From: Streptomyces sp. TG1A-8
GTDB taxonomy: Bacteria; Actinomycetota; Actinomycetes; Streptomycetales; Streptomycetaceae
NCBI RefSeq assembly: GCF_030499535.1
Contig: NZ_JASTLB010000001.1
Span: 5,952,001-6,016,000, forward strand
Direction: 5' to 3'
DNA length: 64,000 nt
The position numbers were made by a program, and so were the translations under genes. Below are positions 34,333 through 43,368 of the stretch, one piece after another. Below the pieces are notes generated by a model. That model searched no databases. It was not told where the DNA came from and saw only the letters and a list, made by a program, of their open reading frames with translations. The first letter of the stretch is position 1. Each line of letters starts with the position of its first letter.

Positions 34333-36024
34333 TCACAGCCGCGACAACTCGTCCACCAGGTCGTCCAGGCCCAGGGAACCCTGCGACAGCGCCGCCATGT
34401 GCCAGGACTTCAGGTCGAAGCCGGCCCCGTGGCGCTCGCGCGCGAGGTCCCGGCCCCGCAGCCACGCCCGCTCGCCCAGCTTGTAGCCGATGGCCTGGCC
34501 CGGCATGGTCAGGTAGCGGGTCAGCTCGCTCTCCACGAAGTCCGCCGGCCGGCTGCTGTGCGTGCCGAAGAACTCCTGCGCCAGCTCCGGCGTCCAGCGC
34601 TCGCCCGGGTGGAAGGGCGAGTCCGCCGGGATCTCCAGCTCCAGGTGCATGCCGATGTCGATGATCACCCGGATCGCGCGCATCATCTGCGCGTCCAGGT
34701 AGCCGAGCCGCTCCTCCGGGTCCGCGAGGTAGCCCAGTTCGTCCATCAGGCGCTCCGCGTACAGTGCCCAGCCCTCCGCGTTGGCGCTGACCACACCCAC
34801 CGTGGCCTGGTAGCGGGACAGGTCCTGGGCGACGTGCGCCCACTGGGCGAGCTGGAGGTGGTGGCCCGGCACGCCCTCGTGGTACCAGGTCGACACCAGG
34901 TCGTACACCGGGAACCGGGTCAGGCCCATGGTCGGCAGCCAGGTCCGGCCGGGACGGGAGAAGTCCTCCGAGGGAGCCGTGTAGTAGGGGGCCGCGGCGC
35001 CGCCCGGAGGGGCGATGTGCGCCTCCACCCTCCGCACCCGCTCGGCGAGTTCGAAGTGCGTGCCGTCCAGGTCCTCGACGGCCCTGTCCATCAGGCCCTG
35101 CAGCCAGGCGCGGACCTCGTCGACGCCCTCGACGTGCCGGCCGTGCTCGTCCAGGTGGGCGAGAGCCGCCCAGGGCGTCGCGGCGCCGGGCAGGACCCTC
35201 TCCGCCTCCTGCCGCATCTCGCCGAGCAGCCGGTGGAACTCCGACCAGCCGTAGGCGTACGCCTCGTCCAGGTCGAGGTCGGTGCCGTTGAAGTAGCGGG
35301 CCCAGCGCGCGTACCGCTCGTGGCCCGCCGTGTCCGGCGCGCCCTCGACGGCCGGCGCGTACGTCTCCCGCATCCAGTCCCGCAGTTCCGCGACGGCACC
35401 GGTCGCCGCCCGGGCCGCCTCGTCCAGCTCCGCGCGCAGCGCGTCCGGACCGGCCGCGGCGAAGTCCTCGTACCAGCCGCGGCCCGAACCGTCCATGTCC
35501 GACCACTCGGTGAGCTGCTCGACGAAGGTGGCGGTCGGCCGCGGCGCCGCGTACAGCCCGCGCTGCAGGCCGAGCGCCAGCGACTCCCGGTAGCCCGCGA
35601 GCGCGGCCGGCACCGCGCGCAGCCGCTCGGCGACCGCCGCCCAGTCCTCGTCCGTCGCCGTGGGCGTCACCGTGAAGATGTCCCGCACGGAATGGCCCGG
35701 CGTGTGCATGTTGCCGACCGCGCGCAGGTGCTCGTCGGCCTCGTGCATCGCCAGTCCGGCGGTCAGCCGTTCCCGCAGCAGCCGTCCGCAGCGCCGCTCC
35801 ACGTCACTGTCCGCGCCCGGCTGCCGCTCGGCCTCGTCCAGCCTCGCGAGGGTGGTCCGCGCCAGCTCCGCCAGCGCCTCCTGGCCCGCCGGCGAGTAGT
35901 CGGGCAGCCTGCTGGAACTCTCCTTCACACCCAGGTAGGTACCGGTGACCGGGTCGAGGGCGATGAGGTCGTCGACGTAGGCGTCGGCGACCTGACGGGG
36001 CAGCAGGCTCTTGATGTCAGGCAT
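34333..36024 (-). CDS. DUF885 family metallopeptidase-like protein
   Basis: A 563-residue protein. The zinc-peptidase motif is HEGVPGHHLQ, within STWYHEGVPGHH, and the second metal region is SANAEGWALYAERLMDELG, which supplies the third ligand Glu. The C-terminal QAIGYKLGERAWLRGRD is also typical of DUF885 proteins. No signal peptide is present, so it is probably cytoplasmic. Family members are predicted carboxypeptidase-like enzymes of unknown substrate. ATG 36024 follows GAGGA; ATG 36039 is possible but lacks a ribosome-binding site. It follows the Lrp gene on the same strand by 33 bp. Confidence 0.9.
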   Translation of the reverse strand: MPDIKSLLPRQVADAYVDDLIALDPVTGTYLGVKESSSRLPDYSPAGQEALAELARTTLARLDEAERQPGADSDVERRCGRLLRERLTAGLAMHEADEHLRAVGNMHTPGHSVRDIFTVTPTATDEDWAAVAERLRAVPAALAGYRESLALGLQRGLYAAPRPTATFVEQLTEWSDMDGSGRGWYEDFAAAGPDALRAELDEAARAATGAVAELRDWMRETYAPAVEGAPDTAGHERYARWARYFNGTDLDLDEAYAYGWSEFHRLLGEMRQEAERVLPGAATPWAALAHLDEHGRHVEGVDEVRAWLQGLMDRAVEDLDGTHFELAERVRRVEAHIAPPGGAAAPYYTAPSEDFSRPGRTWLPTMGLTRFPVYDLVSTWYHEGVPGHHLQLAQWAHVAQDLSRYQATVGVVSANAEGWALYAERLMDELGYLADPEERLGYLDAQMMRAIRVIIDIGMHLELEIPADSPFHPGERWTPELAQEFFGTHSSRPADFVESELTRYLTMPGQAIGYKLGERAWLRGRDLARERHGAGFDLKSWHMAALSQGSLGLDDLVDELSRL

Positions 36025-36057
36025 GCCGCCCATCCTCATACGGGGAGTGTGTCCGCG

Positions 36058-36561
36058 TCACCCGTGCCCCACCGATTCGGCCTTCGGCGTGTCCGGTGGC
36101 AACAGCGGTCCGCAGTCCCACTGCTGGAAGATCAGCCGGGTCTCCACCCGGGCCACCTCCCGGCGGGCCGTGAACTCGTCCAGCACCAGCCGCTGCAGAT
36201 CGGCCATGTCCGCCACGGCCACGTGCACCAGGTAGTCGTCGGGCCCGGTCAGGTGGAACACCGTCCGTGACTCCGGCAGCGCGCGGATCCGTTCGACGAA
36301 CGGTCCCACCAGCTCCCGCCGGTGCGGTCTCACCTGCACGGACAGCAGCGCCTGAAGCCCCCGCCCGAGCTTCGCCGGGTCCAGCCGCAGTTGATGGCCG
36401 AGGATCACGCCCGAGCGGCGCAGCCGGGCCACCCGGTCCAGACAGGTCGAGGGCGCCACGCCCACCTGGGCGGCGAGGTCCCGGTAGGTGGTCCGGGCGT
36501 CGTTCTGCAACAGCCGCAGCAGATGGAGATCGACCGGATCCAGTACGACTGATTCCACCAT
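36058..36561 (-). CDS. Lrp/AsnC family transcriptional regulator
   Basis: A 167-residue regulator. The N-terminal helix-turn-helix reads LDPVDLHLLRLLQNDARTTY, AAQVGVAPSTCLDRVARLRR, and the C-terminal RAM/ACT-like effector domain contains VFHLTGPDDYLVHVAV. Such proteins bind amino acids and control nearby amino-acid genes. ATG 36561 is preceded by TACGTT six bases upstream, fitting a leaderless mRNA. It is divergent from the PLP enzyme at 36621 with only 59 bp between, so it very likely controls that gene and itself. Confidence 0.93.
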   Translation of the reverse strand: MVESVVLDPVDLHLLRLLQNDARTTYRDLAAQVGVAPSTCLDRVARLRRSGVILGHQLRLDPAKLGRGLQALLSVQVRPHRRELVGPFVERIRALPESRTVFHLTGPDDYLVHVAVADMADLQRLVLDEFTARREVARVETRLIFQQWDCGPLLPPDTPKAESVGHG

Positions 36562-36620
36562 CCGCCGAACGTAGCACGGCGAACGGCGCCACCGGCCCGT
36601 GCGGTGTTCACCCTTTGGTC

Positions 36621-37820
36621 ATGGACACAGCGAGCACCGGTGCCTACGACGACGTACGCACCGCGCCCAGAGCACTGGCCACCGAGGCCGTGCACGCCGG
36701 CCGCGACGACCTCGTCCGGCAGGGCCTGCACGCCCCGCCGATCGACCTGTCCACCACCTACCCCTCCCACGAGAGCCGCGCCGAGGCCGCCCGCATCGAC
36801 GCCTTCGCCGCCGACGGCGCCGACCCGGACGGCCCACCGGTCTACGGCCGCCTCGGCAATCCGACCGTCGCCCGCTTCGAGACCGCGCTCGCCCGGCTGG
36901 AGGGCACCGAGTCGGCCGTCGCGTTCGCCAGCGGCATGGCCGCCCTCGGCGCGGTCCTCCTCGCCCGCTCCGCCACCGGCCTGCGCCACGTGGTCGCCGT
37001 GCGCCCGCTGTACGGCTGCAGCGACCACCTGCTGACCGCCGGCCTCCTCGGCACCGAGGTGACCTGGACCGACCCGGCCGGCATCGCCGACGCGCTGCGC
37101 CCCGACACCGGGCTGGTGATGGTCGAGTCCCCGGCCAACCCCACCCTCGCGGAACTCGACCTGCGGGCCGTCGCCCACGCCTGCGGCTCGGTGCCGCTGC
37201 TCGCCGACAACACCTTCGCCACGCCCGTGCTGCAGCGCCCCGCCGAGCAGGGCGCGCGGCTGGTCCTGCACAGCGCCACCAAGTACCTCGGCGGGCACGG
37301 CGACGTACTGGCCGGCGTGGTCGCCTGCGACGGGGAACTCGCGGGCCGGCTGCGGCAGATACGGTTCGCCACCGGTGGCGTCCTGCACCCGCTGGCCGGC
37401 TACCTGCTGCTGCGGGGCCTGTCCACGCTGCCGGTACGGGTGCGCGCCGCCTCCGCCAACGCCGCCGAACTGGCACGCCGGCTGGCCGCCGACCCGCGCG
37501 TGGCCCGGGTCCGCTACCCGCGGCTGGGCGGCGCGATGGTCGCCTTCGAGGTGCACGGCGACCCGCACGAGGTCATCTCCCGGGTGCGGCTGGTCACCCC
37601 GGCGGTGAGCCTGGGCAGCGTGGACACCCTGATCCAGCACCCGGCGTCCATCAGCCACCGCATCGTCGACGCCGGCGACCGGCGCGGCGCCGGGGTCGGC
37701 GACCGGCTGCTGCGGCTGTCGGTGGGCCTGGAGGACGTGGACGACCTGTGGGCCGACCTGGACCGGGCGCTGGGGGAGCGGACCCGGACGCCGGCGCCGC
37801 TGCGGGAGGCGGTGCGGTGA
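36621..37820 (+). CDS. Trans-sulfuration family PLP enzyme (gamma-lyase/synthase type)
   Basis: A 399-residue PLP enzyme of the Cys/Met metabolism family. The cofactor lysine is Lys221 in HSATKYLGGHGD. VYGRLGNPTVARFETALARLEG and FASGMAAL form the PLP-phosphate site, and ESPANPTLAELDL is the aspartate region. The reaction could be methionine gamma-lyase or cystathionine gamma-lyase/synthase; motifs do not decide. ATG 36621 lies 59 bp from the divergent Lrp gene, the usual arrangement for an amino-acid-induced lyase. A hairpin follows at 37828-37881. Confidence 0.9.
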   Translation: MDTASTGAYDDVRTAPRALATEAVHAGRDDLVRQGLHAPPIDLSTTYPSHESRAEAARIDAFAADGADPDGPPVYGRLGNPTVARFETALARLEGTESAVAFASGMAALGAVLLARSATGLRHVVAVRPLYGCSDHLLTAGLLGTEVTWTDPAGIADALRPDTGLVMVESPANPTLAELDLRAVAHACGSVPLLADNTFATPVLQRPAEQGARLVLHSATKYLGGHGDVLAGVVACDGELAGRLRQIRFATGGVLHPLAGYLLLRGLSTLPVRVRAASANAAELARRLAADPRVARVRYPRLGGAMVAFEVHGDPHEVISRVRLVTPAVSLGSVDTLIQHPASISHRIVDAGDRRGAGVGDRLLRLSVGLEDVDDLWADLDRALGERTRTPAPLREAVR

Positions 37821-37827
37821 CGCGCCG

Positions 37828-37881
37828 CCCGGCGGCCGCGGCCGGCGGTGCCGCACCCCACCGCCGGCCGCGGCCGCCGGG
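37828..37881. terminator. Hairpin terminator after the PLP enzyme
   Basis: A perfect 21-bp stem (37828-37848 with 37861-37881) and a 12-base loop beginning 8 bases after the stop codon. Confidence 0.8.
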
Positions 37882-37991
37882 AGGGTCGCCGTCGCGGCGG
37901 TCCGGCCCGGAACCGGCGGCGCCCCGCACGCGGCGCCCCGCGCGCACCCGGCCTAGCACCCGGGTGCCGGGCCGGGTGCGCGCGGCGGACG

Positions 37992-39416
37992 TCAGTCGCG
38001 CCGGGCGGGGTCGCCGGATGTCCGGCTGCCGGTGCCGTACGGCTCCCGGGGCGCGCCCGGCGCGCTGTCCAGGCGGGCGGTGATGACCAGGGTGCCCTCC
38101 TCGATCTGGTAGTCGAGGGGCAGCCCGAGGCCGCGCATCGCGGCGACCATGCCGGTGTTGGAGGCCTGCGTGACGGCGTACACGCTCGCGCAGCCCGCCT
38201 CGCGCGCCATCGCCACCAGCCGGCCGAGCAGTTCGGCACCGATCCCGCGCCGCTGCCACTCGTCCTCGACGAGCAGCGCGACCTCGGTCTCGTCCCCGTC
38301 CCACAGCAGGTGCCCGAGGCCGACGATGCGGCCCGGGCCGGTCTGCGCCGCGAGGGTACGGCCGAAGCGGGGGCTGAGCAGGTGGTTCAGGTAGCGGTCC
38401 GCGTCGCCGGCCGGCCCGTGGTAGCGCATCCCCAGGGTGTGCGGCGAGCACCGCTCGTGCATCGCCCTGGCCGCCGCCAGGTCACCTGTGCCGGCCCGGC
38501 GCACGGTGATGTCGTCGCCCTCGGGCAGCGTCAGCACGTCCTGGCCGCGCGGAACCCGCGGACCGAGCCGGCTGTCCAGCTCCACCAGTGCCCGTGCCCG
38601 CGCGAACTCGGTCGGCGTGAACGGCAGGTACGGCCGCTCCACGGTCAGCACTCCGCCCCCCGGCGCCCGCAGCCGCATGACGGTGTCCTCCAGGATCCCC
38701 TCGACCGGCACGACCGCCGGTCCGCGGTCCTCGCCGGCCGACGCGGCGGGCAGTGAGCGGATGGTGCAGCGGCCCAGCAACTGGCGCAGTGACAGAGGCA
38801 GTTCAGCGGTATCCAGCGCGGTGCGCGTCGCCAGGCCGAGGACCCGGGTGGGCGCGTCCACCAGGTCGTGGGCGTCGGCCCGCTCGATCCACGTGGAGGT
38901 GCCCCCGGCCAGTGCGACCTCCCGGGTGATGCCGGCCGCCGCCAGCGCCTGCGGTGCCCGCAGCAGGAACTCGTCCACCGTGCCGTCGGCCAGCGGGTGC
39001 GTCTGCAGGCTGAGGATGTCGACCCGCTGTCCGGCCAGTGCCGTGCACAGCGCGGCCAGCGAGCCGGGTTCGTCCTTCACCGTGGTCCGCATCCGCCACA
39101 GCACGCTCGCCCCGGCCGCGTCCCCGGGCCCGCCCGGCCGCGTCCCGGCGGACGGCCGGGCGCCGGTATCACCGGCCGGCGGTGCGTGCCCGTGGCGCCG
39201 TGCCCACCAGCTGTGGAAGGCCGCCGTCGCGGCGAGCACGACCGCGGAGACCACGAGCAGCGCCGGGCCGTCGGGGCCGTGCCCGATCAGGTTCGCCACC
39301 GCGTCCGCGACCGCGACGGCCGTGAACAGGGCGGCGAGTTCGACGATGTCGCGCCGCCAGTGGTGGACCGGCCGTCCGTGCCTGGACCGCGTCGGGTGGG
39401 ACATGTCTGGAGTCAT
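37992..39416 (-). CDS. Membrane-anchored ACT domain-GNAT acetyltransferase fusion
   Basis: A 474-residue fusion. Residues 20-70 hold one or two hydrophobic helices (VELAALFTAVAVADAVANLI, LLVVSAVVLAATAAFHSW). Residues 105-175 are an ACT domain (MRTTVKDEPGSLAALCTALA, LSLQTHPL), and the last 175 residues are a GNAT domain with the acetyl-CoA loop EWQRRGIGAELLGRL and the end CASVYAVTQASNTGMVAAM. ACT domains bind amino acids, so allosteric control of protein or metabolite acetylation is an inference. ATG 39416 is preferred; ATG 39404 is possible and neither has a ribosome-binding site. Confidence 0.85.
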   Translation of the reverse strand: MTPDMSHPTRSRHGRPVHHWRRDIVELAALFTAVAVADAVANLIGHGPDGPALLVVSAVVLAATAAFHSWWARRHGHAPPAGDTGARPSAGTRPGGPGDAAGASVLWRMRTTVKDEPGSLAALCTALAGQRVDILSLQTHPLADGTVDEFLLRAPQALAAAGITREVALAGGTSTWIERADAHDLVDAPTRVLGLATRTALDTAELPLSLRQLLGRCTIRSLPAASAGEDRGPAVVPVEGILEDTVMRLRAPGGGVLTVERPYLPFTPTEFARARALVELDSRLGPRVPRGQDVLTLPEGDDITVRRAGTGDLAAARAMHERCSPHTLGMRYHGPAGDADRYLNHLLSPRFGRTLAAQTGPGRIVGLGHLLWDGDETEVALLVEDEWQRRGIGAELLGRLVAMAREAGCASVYAVTQASNTGMVAAMRGLGLPLDYQIEEGTLVITARLDSAPGAPREPYGTGSRTSGDPARRD

Positions 39417-39921
39417 GCAGCCACTGTGAAGGAACGGTGTTGCGTGATCACTAACGGTTTGTGACCGATGGGTTAAGCATGCTTGCGCCCTTTTTGTTGC
39501 TCTTTCCATTGTTGAAGGGCGCGAGCACGTCCGGCACGGCTCGGGGCCGCCCCCTCGGCCGCCACCGGGGCGGTCCCGGACGGGGCGGGGGCCCGCGGGG
39601 CGGGGACCGGGCGGGAGCGGGAACCGTGCCGCGCTCCGGGGGATGACGCCGGTGCGCGGCACGGCTTCGAGAGTACGGGACCGGGTGGTCCCGCCGACGG
39701 CCTACCGTCCGATCCGGCCCGGCCGCGCTGTACGGGGCCGGGCCGCCGCGCAGCGGGGCCGCCGGGAACGCGAGGGCGTCCGGCGGCCCGGGGGGCGACT
39801 CCCAAAATGGCCGGAAAACGGCGGGCGCGGTCCGCGGCGGCCGATGGTGCCGGGCGCAGGCGCGGCGTGCGGTCCGGGGTGACTGGGAGCGTCCTGGACG
39901 CCGGCGCGTCCGGGGGTCCCG
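39417..39921. other. Intergenic region with an AT-rich island
   Basis: About 500 bases. At 39450-39525 GC drops sharply (TTTTTGTTGCTCTTTCCATT) amid DNA of over 75 percent GC. This island contains the end of a short minus-strand frame and probably the promoter of the ACT-GNAT gene (minus strand ACGCAACACCG). The rest is GC-rich with short inverted segments and no convincing protein. Confidence 0.4.
39473..39565 (-). CDS. Possible 30-residue peptide
   Basis: Minus-strand GTG 39565 opens a frame ending in RARALQQWKEQQKGRKHA and a TAA at 39473. The Lys/Gln-rich end, unusual A-rich codons (CAA, AAA) and its place just before the ACT-GNAT gene make it look deliberate, but there is no ribosome-binding site. 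It could also be a fragment of foreign DNA. Confidence 0.2.
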   Translation of the reverse strand: MAAEGAAPSRAGRARALQQWKEQQKGRKHA

Positions 39922-40750
39922 TCAGCGGCTGCCGTCGAGGATGACGCGGGCGACCAGTGCCGGGTCGTCGTTCATCGGGCAGTGCCCGCAACCGGGGAGC
40001 CGGATCAGCCAGGCGTGCGGGATCAGCTGCTTGAGGCGGATCCCCTGGCGGCGCATGAGGATCCGGTCACGGGTGCCCCAGGCCACGGTGACCGGCAGAC
40101 CCGGCAGGGTGTCGGTGAACCGGACGGTGGTGCCCGCGCGCAGGGTCGCGCCGAAGCCGGTGGCGCCCGCCAGCGCCAGCGTCTCGGCCACCACGGCCTC
40201 GGGTGAACGGCGGGCCGGGCGGGCGTAGATGGTGTGCGTCAGCGCCGTGCGGCCGGCCGCGCTGCGCGACAACCGCTCCACCAGGGGCAGCGGGAGCCGC
40301 CGGGCGATGCCCCGCATCGTGAGCAGCAGGCCGAAGGCGTAGCGACGTTCGGCCTCCGACCAGAAGCCGGCCGGGGACAGGACCGTGACGGAGCGGACCA
40401 GCTTCCCGCGGCCCAGTTCCAGGGCCAGCAGGCCGCCCAGCGAGTTGCCGGCCACGTGCGGACGGTCCAGCCCCAGCGCCTCGAACAGGGCGCCGAGCAC
40501 GCTGTTCGTCGTGGGCAGGTCGTACTCCAGGCCGCCGGGCAGGCCCGGGGACGCTCCGAAGCCCGGCAGGTCCACGGCGATCACCTCGCGCTCGGTGGCG
40601 AGGATGTCCACGACCGGGTCCCAGGCCTGCCGGTGGTGGCCGATGCCGTGCAGCAGGACCAGCGGTGCGCCGCGCCCCGCGCGCGTAGGAGACGGTCACG
40701 TCCTCCGGGCCGTGCGGGGCGGGGACCGTGAAGGAGACGGTGGCGGACAT
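39922..40750 (-). pseudogene. Alpha/beta hydrolase with an N-terminal frameshift
   Basis: Minus strand. ATG 40750 begins MSATVSFTVPAPHGPEDVTV and the frame ends in VSYARGARR; one base out of register the protein continues as PLVLLHGIGHHRQAWDPVVD, then DLPGFGASPG, the nucleophile elbow GNSLGG, the acid GTRDRI and the catalytic GCGHCP, to a stop at 39922. The shift lies within the GC run near 40674-40684. All triad residues are intact, so a sequencing error in a homopolymer is as likely as a real mutation. If real, translation could still start at an internal ATG (40611) without the oxyanion strand. Confidence 0.8.
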
Positions 40751-41095
40751 GGGTGCTCCTCGTCCGGGCTGCCGACGGATGATGTGGACGGCTTGTCAGC
40801 GATTACTACCGGCGGGTAGCCCCTCGGTGGCCCGGGTCGGTGCGGTGCAATGGCGGTGGCGGTGGCGGTGCGACGGCGGCCCGGCCGCGCGGTCGGCCCT
40901 GTGCCGCGCCACCACGCGCGTGCGTGCGAACGCCTCGTGAACGCTGTGCGGCGCGGTCCCCGGGCGCTGCCCCGGGGAGCGAGGATTGGTCTTGACCAAG
41001 GGTGGCGGCCGCCCTATGGTCGCAGATAAGTGCAACAACCTTTAATAAACAAGGGCGCTAAAAACCGCCGGATCACGGCTCTTGCGGAGGACAGG
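40751..41095. other. Promoter and leader region of the GntR gene
   Basis: About 345 bases before the regulator. It contains a GGCGGT simple repeat near 40855-40875, a DasR-like palindrome at 40986-40999, and an AT-rich leader (TTTAATAAACAAGGG at 41041-41055) with GGAGG at 41086-41090 as ribosome-binding site. Confidence 0.6.
40986..40999. promoter_or_regulatory. DasR-like (dre) operator upstream of the GntR gene
   Basis: TTGGTC-tt-GACCAA is a 14-bp palindrome close to the known Streptomyces DasR site (core TGGTCTAGACCA). DasR and its HutC-type relatives bind such sites. Its position 97 bases before the regulator start suggests autoregulation or DasR control. Confidence 0.6.
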
Positions 41096-41857
41096 GTGGG
41101 GACCACGCAGCTGGAATCGGTACCGGAACCGAAGTACTGGCATCTCAAGACCGTGCTCAGCGAAGCACTCGACTCCGAGTTCTCGGTCGGCGAGATCCTG
41201 CCCAACGAGCGCGACCTGGCCGCCCGCTTCGGCGTGGCCCGCGCCACGCTCCGCCAGGCCCTCGAACAGCTGGAGCTGGAGGGCCGCTTGCAGCGCCGCC
41301 GCGGCGTCGGCACCACCGTCGCGCCCCCGCGCGTGGGCGTGGACGTCGGCACCGAGCAGCCGGACTGGCCGGGGTCCGCCGACGACGCCTGGCAGCCCGT
41401 CGACGCGGTGCGCTCCGTCCCGCCCGCGGCCGTGGCCGCCGCACTGGAGACCGGCGCCGGCGACCCCGTGCACATCGTGCGCCGCTCGCGGACCTCCCAC
41501 GGCCGGCTCGTCGCCACGGAACTGCTCTACGTCCCGGACCCCTCGGTCCCGGACCTCACCGCCATCGACGCCCCCTCCGGACCGGCGCGCGCGCGTGCCG
41601 TGCTGCGCGAACTGCAGCGCCGGGAACTCGACGGCCAGGACCGCGCCGTCGAACTGGGCTCGGCCCGCGCGGACGACGCCAAGGACCTCGGCCGGCTGCC
41701 CGGCTCGCCCGTCCTGGTCGTCACCACCCGCTTCTTCGCCGGGGGCCGCACCGCCGCGCTCTCCGTGGCGACCTACCGCGCCGACACCTGCCGGCTCACC
41801 TTCGGCGACTCGCCCGGCGTCGAGATCCATCCCGGCCCGGAGCGGCGCGCCTCCTGA
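41096..41857 (+). CDS. GntR family regulator, HutC/UTRA type (DasR-like)
   Basis: A 253-residue regulator. The winged helix reads LPNERDLAARFGVARATLRQALEQL and QRRRGVGTTVAPPR, followed by a UTRA effector domain (PVDAVRSVPPAA, VHIVRRSRTSHGRLVATELLYV, VLVVTTRFFAGGRTAALS). UTRA domains in this group bind sugar phosphates or related ligands. GTG 41096 follows GGAGG. A dre-like palindrome stands in its promoter, and a ROK-type sugar regulator lies just beyond a shared terminator, so both may govern amino-sugar or sugar metabolism genes elsewhere. Confidence 0.92.
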   Translation: MGTTQLESVPEPKYWHLKTVLSEALDSEFSVGEILPNERDLAARFGVARATLRQALEQLELEGRLQRRRGVGTTVAPPRVGVDVGTEQPDWPGSADDAWQPVDAVRSVPPAAVAAALETGAGDPVHIVRRSRTSHGRLVATELLYVPDPSVPDLTAIDAPSGPARARAVLRELQRRELDGQDRAVELGSARADDAKDLGRLPGSPVLVVTTRFFAGGRTAALSVATYRADTCRLTFGDSPGVEIHPGPERRAS

Positions 41858-41883
41858 ACCGCCGTCTGCCGTACGGCCCCGCC

Positions 41884-41908
41884 GCGCCCCGGAACCGTTC
41901 CGGGGCGC
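41884..41908. terminator. Bidirectional hairpin terminator
   Basis: GCGCCCCGGAA-ccg-TTCCGGGGCGC, an 11-bp perfect stem between the convergent GntR and ROK genes. Confidence 0.75.
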
Positions 41909-41933
41909 CCGGCGTTCGGGGCGCGGAATCCGC

Positions 41934-43091
41934 TCAGCGCCGCCCCGTCACCGTGCCCCCCACGGCGAACAACTGCTCCTCCGCGTGGTCGAGGGCCAGC
42001 CGCAGCGCGCCCGTGGTCACGGCCGCCTCGCCCAGCAGGGACAGCGTCACGCGCGGCGGGCGCAGGCAGTAGCGGGCGAGTTTGCCGCGCAGCGGATCCA
42101 GCACGCCGTCCAGGCCGGCCGCCCAGCCGCCGATCACCACCAGTTCGGGATCGAGGGCCAGCACCAGCGCGGCCACGTCGTGCACGAGCCGCTGGACGAA
42201 CCGCTCGACCGCGTCCCGCGCCCGCTGCTCCCCCTTCCGGGCGAGGGCGAACACCTCGGTGACCGCCTGCTCGTCCAGCGGGTGCAACGGCTCGCCCGTG
42301 GTCGACAGCAGCGTCTCCGGGGTCGCCTCCCGCCCCAGCAGGTGCAGCGCGCCGATCTCCCCGGCCGCCCCGCCGTACCCCCGGTGCAGCCGCCCGCCGA
42401 TCAGCGCACCCGCGCCCGGGCTGAGCCCGGCCAGGACGAACACGACGTCGTCCGTCCCGGTCGCGGCCCCCTTCCAGTGCTCGGCGACGGCCGCCGCGTT
42501 GGCGTCGTTCTCCACCAGCACCGGGCACGGGAAGGACCGGCTGAGCCGCTCGCCGAGCCGCAGTCCCGTCCACTGCGGCAGCGCCGTGCCCAGCCGTACC
42601 GTGCCGTCGGCCTCCACGATGCCCGGTGTGCCCACGCCCACCGCCCGCAGGGAACTGCGGGCGACCCCGGCCCGCCGCAGCAGTTCCGCGACCGCGCCGC
42701 GCAGCCGCTCCAGCCGCTCGTCCGCCGGAGCCGCCTCGTCCACCTCCTTGGCCTGCGTGCCCAGCACCCGTCCGTCCAGGTCGGACAGCAGCGCGGCGAC
42801 CCGGTGCGCCCCTATCTCCAGGCCCAGCAGATGCCCGGCCTCGGCCCGGAACCGGTACCGGCGGGCGGGCCGGCCCTGACGGCGCGCGGTGCCCTCGTCG
42901 GCCGCCTTCTCCACCACCAGCCCGGCCTCGACGAGCCCTTCCACGACCCCCTCGACGGTCGGCCGGGACAGTCCGGTGACCTGGGTGATCTCGGTGAGCG
43001 TCGCGCAGTCCGCGGCCCGCAGCGCGTGCAGCACCACCGCGGAGTTGATCCGTCGCAGCAGCGAGGGATCGCCACCGGTCAGCTGCCCCAC
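41934..43091 (-). CDS. ROK family transcriptional regulator
   Basis: A 385-residue ROK protein. The first 85 residues are a MarR-like helix-turn-helix (NSAVVLHALRAADCATLTEI, QVTGLSRPTVEGVVEGL), then the ROK sugar-kinase-like domain with LGLEIGAHRVAALLSDLDG, VENDANAAAVAEHW, and GGAAGEIGALHL. The zinc-motif cysteines of NagC-type ROK proteins are missing or altered. Members are sugar-responsive repressors, sometimes active glucokinases. GTG 43091 follows GGGAGG at 7 bases. Its effect probably lies outside this window; an IS481 element sits upstream and could disturb its promoter. Confidence 0.9.
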   Translation of the reverse strand: MGQLTGGDPSLLRRINSAVVLHALRAADCATLTEITQVTGLSRPTVEGVVEGLVEAGLVVEKAADEGTARRQGRPARRYRFRAEAGHLLGLEIGAHRVAALLSDLDGRVLGTQAKEVDEAAPADERLERLRGAVAELLRRAGVARSSLRAVGVGTPGIVEADGTVRLGTALPQWTGLRLGERLSRSFPCPVLVENDANAAAVAEHWKGAATGTDDVVFVLAGLSPGAGALIGGRLHRGYGGAAGEIGALHLLGREATPETLLSTTGEPLHPLDEQAVTEVFALARKGEQRARDAVERFVQRLVHDVAALVLALDPELVVIGGWAAGLDGVLDPLRGKLARYCLRPPRVTLSLLGEAAVTTGALRLALDHAEEQLFAVGGTVTGRR

Positions 43092-43368
43092 CGTACGTCC
43101 TCCCAGCTCGCGGCCGTGTTGGGCGGATCGTACTCGGCCCGGCCCACCCCGGCGAGTGCCGGGCGCGACGGCCCGCGGGACACCGCAGGACCGGTCCGGC
43201 GCGTGCGCGGCGATCACCACCCGCGTCCACCCGCGTCCGGCCGCGTGCCCGGGGCCCGGGGCCCGGCGGGCAACGCCCTCGCCCGCGGTCCCGCCGCCGT
43301 CGTCCCGGCCACCGCCGGACGCCCGGGAGTTCCCGCGGCGCGCGGCCGGACGGACGACGGGGTCCAGG

